Shown here piece by piece: positions 56,427 through 64,000 of a stretch of 64,000 nt of DNA. The notes beneath the pieces were generated by a model that was not told the origin of the DNA, made no database searches, and saw nothing but the letters and a program-made list of their open reading frames with translations. A program made the position numbers and the translations under genes. Numbering within the stretch: the first letter of the stretch is position 1; each line of letters opens with the position of its first letter. Origin of the DNA: Brassica napus (taxonomy: Eukaryota > Streptophyta > Magnoliopsida > Brassicales > Brassicaceae); the NCBI RefSeq assembly GCF_020379485.1, contig NC_063436.1:27154423-27218422 (forward strand). Reading direction: 5' to 3'.

Positions 56427-56804
56427 ACTTACACAAATATTCTTTGAAAAATGATTTGAAAGTTGGCGTAGGGGCGTGACAGTAGACTATCACAAGCTAA
56501 AACAGAAGGAAATAAATCCAAACTATATTACACTAAGCAATATTAGATTAGCAAACTTAACACTACTATAGATAAAACCATAAGGCATGTGATAAACACA
56601 TCCAACCACCAAATATATACACCGCCCCTCTTCTCACCAACCTCCTCTTGATATTTGTCATCCACAAATAAACTAATGTGATTACCGACTCCTTTATTGA
56701 AATTTCTGGTCACAGAACTGACCACATAAACTTCGTTTTTAAAAGGCCCAAACTTTGAAGGTTCTGTCAGAGAAAAAAACAAAGAGATAAAAAAGGATTC
56801 AGTA

Positions 56805-58798
56805 ATGGCCACCTCAGGAACCGCTTCTACTTTCAGACCATCCGTTTCAGCTTCTTCTAGATTGACCCATCTCAGATCACCGCCCTCCAAAGTCCCCCTC
56901 TTTACGCCTCTGCCTTCCTCTCGCTCACGTTCGTTCTCTGTCTCGTGCACCATCGCAAAGGACCCGACTTTTCTCATGGCCGAGGCGGAGAATACCAAGA
57001 CCGCTGGATCTGACCCGACCCTGTGGAAACGACCCGATTCGTTCGGTCGGTTCGGGAAGTTTGGTGGGAAGTACGTCCCCGAAACTCTAATGCACGCTCT
57101 CTCCGAACTCGAAACTGCTTTCTACTCGCTTGCCACCGACGATGATTTCCAGGTGACTAATTTTGGTTTTTGATCTTATTAGAAAGTGAAAGATCCGCGA
57201 AATACTCTAATGACATCTGCGAAATGATTGTTCATACAGAAATTTAGAAACCAAGTTCATAATGTTCTTCAGCAATACATGCAATGCGGAAGCTTCTTAG
57301 TTCTTTTGTATATGAACTCTTTCTTTGTTTAATTTGTGATTTAAGCGTGTCATCCTTGCGCATAAAGTTTCAAACTTTTGTCGAAAAATTGCTGTAATTT
57401 GGAAGTTTCAAACATAAAGTTTCAAACTTCTGTCGGAAAATTGTTGTATTTGCCAAAAAAATAATAATCTGAAACCTGTCTGCATACTCATATGTTCGTT
57501 AGCAATAATACATGTTTCTCCGTGATGCAAGCTTGAAGCTTTTGATGTCTGATTAGTGTTTGATGAAACTTGTAGAGGGAGTTAGCTGGGATCTTGAAAG
57601 ACTACGTGGGTCGAGAAAGTCCTCTCTACTTCGCGGAGAGGCTCACAGAACATTACCGCCGAGAAAACGGCGAAGGCCCCCTCATATACCTCAAGAGGGA
57701 AGACCTGAACCACACGGGTGCTCACAAGATCAACAACGCCGTGGCTCAAGCCCTTCTCGCCAAGCGTTTAGGCAAGAAGAGGATTATCGCCGAGACAGGA
57801 GCTGGACAACACGGTGTAGCCACAGCTACCGTGTGCGCTCGTTTCGGTTTGCAGTGTATCATCTACATGGGTGCTCAAGACATGGAGAGACAGGCTCTCA
57901 ACGTGTTCAGGATGCGTCTACTCGGCGCTGAGGTGAGGGGAGTCCACTCAGGAACGGCGACTTTGAAGGATGCGACGTCTGAAGCTATAAGGGATTGGGT
58001 GACTAACGTGGAGACTACTCATTACATATTGGGATCTGTTGCGGGTCCTCATCCTTATCCTATGATGGTTAGAGACTTCCATGCGGTGATTGGGAAAGAG
58101 ACGAGGAGACAAGCGATGGAGAAGTGGGGAGGGAAGCCTGATGTCTTGGTTGCTTGTGTTGGTGGTGGCTCGAATGCTATGGGACTGTTTCATGAGTTTG
58201 TGGATGATACTGAGGTGCGTATGATTGGTGTGGAAGCTGCTGGGTTTGGACTGGACAGTGGCAAACACGCTGCTACGTTGACAAAAGGAGACGTTGGTGT
58301 TCTGCACGGAGCTATGAGTTACTTGCTGCAAGATGATGATGGACAAATCATTGAACCACACTCCATCAGTGCTGGGTAAGTTCAAATATTGTTCATGGTC
58401 TTCCTTAGTATCCGTTTCTAAAGATTTAATGATCATGTTAATAGATTGGATTACCCTGGAGTTGGACCTGAGCATAGTTTCCTTAAAGACATGGGACGGG
58501 CTGAATACTACAGCGTTACCGATGAAGAAGCCTTGGAAGGTACTTTATTTGTCTTTATATGTTTCTTTGACATGTAATGATAAGTTGCATTGTTTTTGCT
58601 TACTGATCTCCTTCGTGTGTAGCGTTTAAGAGAGTGTCTCGGTTGGAGGGAATAATCCCTGCTTTGGAGACGTCACATGCATTGGCTCATCTCGAGAAGC
58701 TTTGTCCGACGTTACCTGATGGTGCTAGAGTGGTGTTAAACTTCAGCGGGAGAGGTGATAAGGATGTTCAGACGGCCATCAAGTATCTTGAAGTTTAA
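56805..58798 (+). CDS. TSB2: Tryptophan synthase beta subunit, plastid
   Basis: The model is join(56805..57152, 57576..58375, 58445..58539, 58623..58798), 472 residues. It condenses indole with serine to make tryptophan in the chloroplast, working with the alpha subunit. The first about 70 residues ([20 protein letters not shown] and onward, Ser/Arg-rich) are a plastid transit peptide. The enzyme body begins near [17 protein letters not shown]. The PLP-binding lysine is K167 in [11 protein letters not shown], the phosphate loop is GGGSNAMG (about 312-319), and [13 protein letters not shown] and [16 protein letters not shown] sequences are intact. Exon phases are consistent throughout. Position matches At4g27070. 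Confidence 0.95.
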
Positions 58799-59736
58799 AG
58801 AGAAGAATACTTTTGTTTTCAGACAGTGACATTTTGTTTTAGTTGGTTTGTTAGTTCTTGCTTCTTGGTCGGAAAACCCAAATAGGAACAAAGTATTAAG
58901 AAGAGAACGAAAAAAATAAAAATGTATCCTATAAATAAAACTGTTCTATTGAGCGTTTGATGTTCTTATAAGAAGTTCGAACTGTTTTGTTTTCCACTCA
59001 GCTTTAATTTAACCTAAACAAAAAAAAACCTTAATGCATTATAAACAACCATGATTGAATTATTTGAAAAGTCTACTTAAATCTGTAAATAAACACGAGT
59101 ATACTCACGCATATGTTTGATGTCAACTCATTGCACTTCCCTTAAACATTGCATTGCAGAAATGATGGTTTTCAGAAATTCAAATCACAAGACTGTCAAC
59201 TTTGGTGTCATCCTCTTCGTCCAACTAATCAAGGTTTGACTCATCTAGTGGATGATATGGGTCGGTATTAATGATACTGATACATTTCACAGAAACCTAG
59301 AAAAAATGGAATGTATTTGGAAATTTGAACAGAAAAATGGTTTAAAAAATAAACAGCAATAGTAATGAGTGAAGTTCTTTCGGTATATAGACTTAGTATT
59401 CATAGAAGAGATAGGTATATATTGTGGATGAAATTATTAGGTTTTACGCATATAATCAACTACATATATGTGCAAAATCAGAATGTCAGCTACGAGGGAT
59501 AGTTGTAGACTTAGGAACTGAATTGGGATTAAGTAGTATGCACAGTAGGTGAATTCTCATGCATTCACCTAAATACACCGAACTTGGTGTATATGGACAT
59601 CAAATAATCTTCAGAATAGCCTAATTTTATACACAGATTTCCCATTTTAATTCGGAATGTAGACAATATATGGCATTTCTTGAATATTTGCATTGTTGTG
59701 GTCCTGCTTTGATAAATTCCAAGGAGGCGTTTTCGA
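58799..59736. other. Intergenic spacer between TSB2 and the receptor kinase
   Basis: The TSB2 3' UTR, then AT-rich DNA. No coding sequence. Chromosome order appears to break here relative to Arabidopsis. Confidence 0.4.
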
Positions 59737-62722
59737 TCATTCTTCGGTGTAAACCGAAATATCCCTTGAAAGTGTTGAAGGTTCTTGAAGAGGTGCTATG
59801 GGAATTTGCAAAACAGGCCTAGGGGGCACTTCAAGAGCATCCAAGCTTCCTTCCATCATCTCTACAACTCTGTTCATAGGTGGGCGATCCAACGGAGAAG
59901 ACTGAATACACCACAAACCAACCAAAGCCATCTTCTTTGCTAGCTCATGTTCCTCATTGCTGATTTCATCCTCGATAAGCCTTCTAGACTTTCCTAATTC
60001 AATATCCCTATATATCCACTCAGGAAAGTATATTGAACTCGTGTTAGAAGCGGAGTCTTGATGAGCTTTTTCTTTATTCCTTGCGCCAATCATCTCTAGA
60101 ACCAACATCCCGTAGCTATATACATCTGACTTGTGAGAGACACTCCCATAGACCCTTGAAATCATTTCTGGTGCTATGTACCCGACTGTACCTCGTGTGT
60201 CCAGCAATGACAGTGCACTCTCTTTCTTCTCGCAGAGCTTAGCAAGACCAAAGTCTGAAACCTTGGGGCAAAAGTTTTCATCTAAGAGTACATTTTGTGG
60301 TTTTATGTCGAAATGTACAATCCTCGTTTTGCAGCCGTGATGCAAGTATTCTAGGCCTCGAGCAACTCCAAGCGCAATTTGATACAATGCCGTCCAGTCC
60401 AAAGTATTGCCTGCGATGAATTTATCAAGGGACCCGTTTCCCAAAAATTCATATATAATAGCTCTTTTGGAACGTTCAGAGCAGAAACCAAGCAAGGAAA
60501 CAATGTTGTGATGAGAAGTTTGGCTCATGCTTGCAACCTCGTTCGTGAAATCTTCACCATTGCCCTTTGAATCTTTCAAGACCTTCACCGCAACCATACG
60601 ACCATCAGGAAGAGTTCCTCGATACACAATTCCAAATCCGCCTCTCCCGACCACTTCCGCAAATGACTTTGTAATTCTTTTCACTTGTGCATAAGAGTAG
60701 TGTTTGAGTGGAATAAGAGACTTGAGATTTTGCTGTCTCTGTCGTGTTTCTCTCTTCCAGAGGTAACAAAGAAACAATGATAGTAAGACCAAGAACATAA
60801 CAACGCCTGCTACTGAGCCCGAAACTAGAAATAAACAGAGAAATTCGTGAGTTAAGTAATACACATAAACAGTTCAAAGTCTATCTTCCCAGCAAACTAA
60901 CTCACCTTTGCCAATTGCATTGACCAAAGACCCTGTTCAACCATTCAACAAGTAAAATTTTGTCAGAATGGAATCAAACTAAATAACTTACAAAAATCTA
61001 TCTAAAGTTGTCAATGTTAATCTTAAATTTTATGGAACACATCTCCATTAAATCTATCTTTATAGTGATAGTGAAACACATTTTTAATCTAAATAGCAAA
61101 CTTTTACATTGAAATATGAAAACACAAACCTAATCTAAATTGTAACTTTCCAAAATCTTTGAATTATCCAACAGTACTAACCTTTGTGAACTGTGTTGAC
61201 CGAAAACCCTGTTTAACACGTGTAAAATGTTGTCATAATGAAACCAAACTTGATCTGAAAAGTAATAAAAAGAACAAAATGAGAGAAAACGACGTTTTAC
61301 CTTGACTTGTCTTTCCAGAGCTACAAGTATCGCCATGGGTCCCATCGTCGCAATAGCAGACGAATCGATTAAAAGCTTGATCGTATCCACAAGCACCCTT
61401 AGATTCTAGGCACATGGAGCAGTCTTGTTTAAGTTGAAGCTCGAAACCCTGTTCAAGAGTCTTCTTTAGATTATTTGAATCCAGAGTGTGTAGGTTCGAT
61501 CCGGAAAAAGGCATGCTGACGTAATCTGTGCAGTTTTCCTTCATGTAGTCAATGCCATCCCTCCCGTTGAATAAAGAAGACGAGCTGTTTATCACAACAC
61601 AATAGTTGTTGTTTTTTACACCTTCTTTACATTGAAAGTCTGTAACGTAATTGTAAGCTTCACTACTGTAGATAATGGATGATAAGTCTTGGCAGTCATA
61701 AAGCATTGTTAGCAGATTGGTGTCATTAGCCAGTTGAAGGGCATTTTGGTAGAATGGTCCATTTAGTGGGTCTGAAGGACAAATATTGTCGATATAATCT
61801 GATCTGGCGAGTCTTATATTACGAGAAGTGTAATTTGCGTTTAAGATTCTGAACTTCACGGAAGAGACAGTAAGCTCTGCGAATCCTTGGCTACAGTTGA
61901 GCTTAAAGCCAGGGTAGCCGCAGGTTTCTCTGTCAGGTGTCCAGAAAGGGTACAAGAGACCGCCTTGATTACCACAGAGAAACGTTTGACTGCATTGTTT
62001 GTAATGGTCATAACCTGGGACATCAGCATCTGTGAACACTGGGTTTGGAGCTTCGGCTGGAGGTAAGGACGCCGGACTCACAACTTCTAAGAGGCCACCT
62101 GGTTGGACAGGAGCCATGTAAGGTAGAGTTTCTTTGCTTCCCAAACATTTATTCCCTGCACAAGAGAAAAACAAAATTAGGCATTATTGATGTCATATTG
62201 TTGAGACCCTCTGGTGCAAAGAATAATCCACTTACTTCTGTATCTAGCAGCTGTGAAAGGAAACTCAGTGATGGTTCCATTTACACCAGCTCCAGTAACA
62301 TAAGAGTTTATCTCAACAGTTGCGTCAGAGAAGAAGTCATATGGCTGAGATACAAACTCGTTCTGGAACAGTTCCACATATACCGGAAGCTGAGACTTCT
62401 GCAGCCTCTCCACAACATTGGTTTGCCCCGTGACGAACCCATAAAATGTGGGAAATACTGATACTTTCGTGATGACAACAGCACTGGCAAATTCTTTTAT
62501 CTCTTCAATAGCAGAGTCACTAATATCACTAATGGTTTTTTCAACTTTGTAGACTGTCTCATACTTGCTCTGATTCCTGAACTCAACTAGGACCGAGCTA
62601 TCCGTTGACTGAATCATGACTTTTGTAGTGGTTATTCGAGTGCTGTAAGCAGTTTCCGTGAGGGTATCGAGAACCGCTTTAACCATGTTGAGCCCTTGCT
62701 TCTGTCGCAGGTACATTGCATT
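59737..62722 (-). CDS. SNC4-like receptor kinase with GDPD-like ectodomain, 5' end missing
   Basis: The partial model is complement(join(59737..60824, 60906..60932, 61182..61208, 61301..62155, 62236..62722)), 827 residues of a longer protein. Exon at 62722 starts in phase 0 with [12 protein letters not shown] and encodes the end of a GDPD-like (SHV3/GDPDL) domain: [36 protein letters not shown], then [16 protein letters not shown] Cys-rich GUB_WAK-type wall-binding region follows ([24 protein letters not shown]), then a WAK-associated C-terminal region ([14 protein letters not shown]). A membrane helix ([19 protein letters not shown]) precedes an apparently complete kinase: [31 protein letters not shown] and YIAPE. 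HFD in place of HRD marks a non-RD kinase. SNC4 of Arabidopsis has this fused plan and acts in immune signalling. No earlier GDPD exons occur in the 1.28 kb upstream. Confidence 0.82.
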
Positions 62723-62853
62723 CTGAAGGACACAATAAAAATTAAGTGGCCATTAAAGACGTTAGAGTAGGCCTGACCTTTTTACCCAAACCAAAACACA
62801 GAATTCTGATCCAAAACATTATATGAAAACATCCAAACGGGACATCTATATTA
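62723..62853. other. Sequence upstream of the first visible kinase exon
   Basis: A 3' splice acceptor (CCTTCAG on the minus strand) directly precedes the exon, so this is intron-like sequence. No upstream exon was found before the MITE. Confidence 0.4.
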
Positions 62854-63158
62854 GTCATGTTCTTTTGATAAACGCAGTATCTTGCGTCAGCGTCACCAAA
62901 TATTCAAGCGGTGAAAGAAACGCGGACAGAGATGACGAGAAAGAAATGTCGCCGTAACAGCAAAAGGATTCGCCGCAGTCTCGTTTAATTGACGCTAGAA
63001 TTTCAAGCGATCAAATATCATAGGAAATCTGACGCTGCGTCTCGTTTAACTAACACCGGATTCAGTGGTTCTTTGCCATCATGCTTTTAAAGCAACAAAA
63101 TTGCAGGGTTAATTGGAGACGTTGACACTAGACGCAGCGTCTATCAAAAGAACAGGGC
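62854..63158. mobile_element. MITE with 17 bp TIR, TGTTC-end family
   Basis: Left end GTTCTTTTGATAAACGC (62859-62875) and right end complement GTTCTTTTGATAGACGC (63137-63153) differ at one base. With outer bases the ends read AGTCAT... and AGCCCT..., matching the element at 48562-48848. The interior is unusually rich in GACGC/GCGTC. No ORF. It would lie within an intron of the SNC4-like gene if upstream exons exist beyond the window. Confidence 0.75.
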
Positions 63159-64000
63159 TATTATTAAAAGAGAAGTATCCATTAAAAAATACCTCTAAGT
63201 TTTCTAATTTATTTACACTTTCATGCTACTGATAATTAAATTAAACTACCTATTTTAATGCTTGTCTTTTCCAATTAAATTAATGAGTTTTCTTTAATCA
63301 AATTTAAACTTAATATCATTAAATGAATCTACCTATTTTAATATTTGTCTTTTTCAGTTAAATTAATGATTTTTCCTTAATCAAATTTAAACTTAATGTC
63401 ATTAAATGAACCTAAAAATACATCATATTAAACGTAGCTTATTACGGACGAGTACGGCCAATAATGAACTTGAATTTTATTTTTACGAAAACGTGAATCA
63501 CTTGATGTATATAATATTTAAAATATATTAACCACAATATAACAAATGCATCATACTTATACTTTAGTTTGAAATGATCATGCTCAAGTTTTATATAGTC
63601 AACTTACATCATGCACCGATCGATGTACAATATTCAAACCACCTATTGATTTTCTAAGCTTTATAAAAAACAAATCAATAAATACAAACTCAAAATCCAA
63701 TATTTTCTATTAATCAAAACATAATATCTTTAGTGTCGTATCTTTAATGTACTTATTAAATATAGAAAATGTAACCATAATTACACTAATTATAAGAATA
63801 GATTTGATTCCAACCAATTGATCTATTACTTCGGTAATTGATTTGCTTGCAGAAGAGGAAACAATAATTTAAAATTTGTAAGAATATAAAGATACAAAGA
63901 TTCCAACCAATTGCCTATATTTGCTTATGATTTCCGTATAATAAGCTTCAAATTGAACATTGAAAAAGATAGAGTTTTTTTTATCTTTTACCGACACATA
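63159..64000. other. AT-rich DNA with an 84 bp tandem repeat
   Basis: Two direct units at 63247-63330 and 63331-63413 share acctattttaat, ttaatcaaatttaaacttaa and tcattaaatgaa. No gene or upstream GDPD exon could be found to the window end. Confidence 0.6.

Noticed and set aside
57948..58475. 175-residue minus-strand ORF
   Set aside because: Antisense to TSB2 exon 2 and intron 2; low-complexity His/Ser/Arg composition.

Overview
The window is nuclear DNA of a crucifer (Brassicaceae), most likely Brassica or a close relative. The coding genes have short, AT-rich plant introns with GT-AG borders. Their products read as near-copies of Arabidopsis proteins, and their order follows an Arabidopsis chromosome 4 segment (about At4g26780 to At4g27070; locus numbers are from memory). 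All exon models below were assembled by hand from splice sites and reading frame; the totals divide by three wherever a complete gene is claimed.

Region by region: (1) 0-11.6 kb is an accessory zone. It holds three tandem relatives of a group-X ERF gene: an intact intronless copy at 1.5 kb, a 3' fragment at 6.4 kb, and a copy at 8.4-11.1 kb split by a 2.2 kb intron-like insertion. A non-autonomous Helitron (3417-6165) lies between the first two, and a hAT-type MITE (9404-10264) lies inside the split copy. (2) 11.9-29.3 kb holds mitochondrial GrpE (MGE2), a SWIB gene relic, an LEA_2/NHL membrane protein, a GH17-X8 glucanase, a 5.7 kb L1-type LINE, SUMO (SUM1) and the ascorbate gene VTC2 with its upstream ORF. 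(3) 29.3-34 kb is a decayed stretch with an LTR/PBS remnant, a broken lipase fragment and a Mutator-like MITE. (4) 34-38.4 kb holds a GT31 galactosyltransferase (B3GALT4) and an S40 senescence regulator. (5) 38.5-42 kb is AT-rich and carries a broken second copy of the S40 5' region. (6) 42.1-58.8 kb is a dense conserved run: an LRR (RNI-like) protein, an ataxin-2-type SM/PAM2 protein, RBP45C, a FAD4-type desaturase, ESCRT-II VPS22, initiator tRNA-Met, a LINE fragment and TSB2 (tryptophan synthase beta). (7) 59.7-62.7 kb holds the 3' part of an SNC4-like receptor kinase with a GDPD-like ectodomain, which is not expected at this place in the Arabidopsis order. A MITE and AT-rich DNA follow.

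The genes form no operon-like system. The common thread is a conserved chromosome segment remodelled by mobile DNA. The most interesting points are the intron-like insertion at a CAG|GT site in the ERF copy, the VTC2 upstream ORF plus a C-terminal frameshift, the duplicated mini-exon in the SNC4-like kinase, and the Helitron and MITEs whose ends can be placed to the base.
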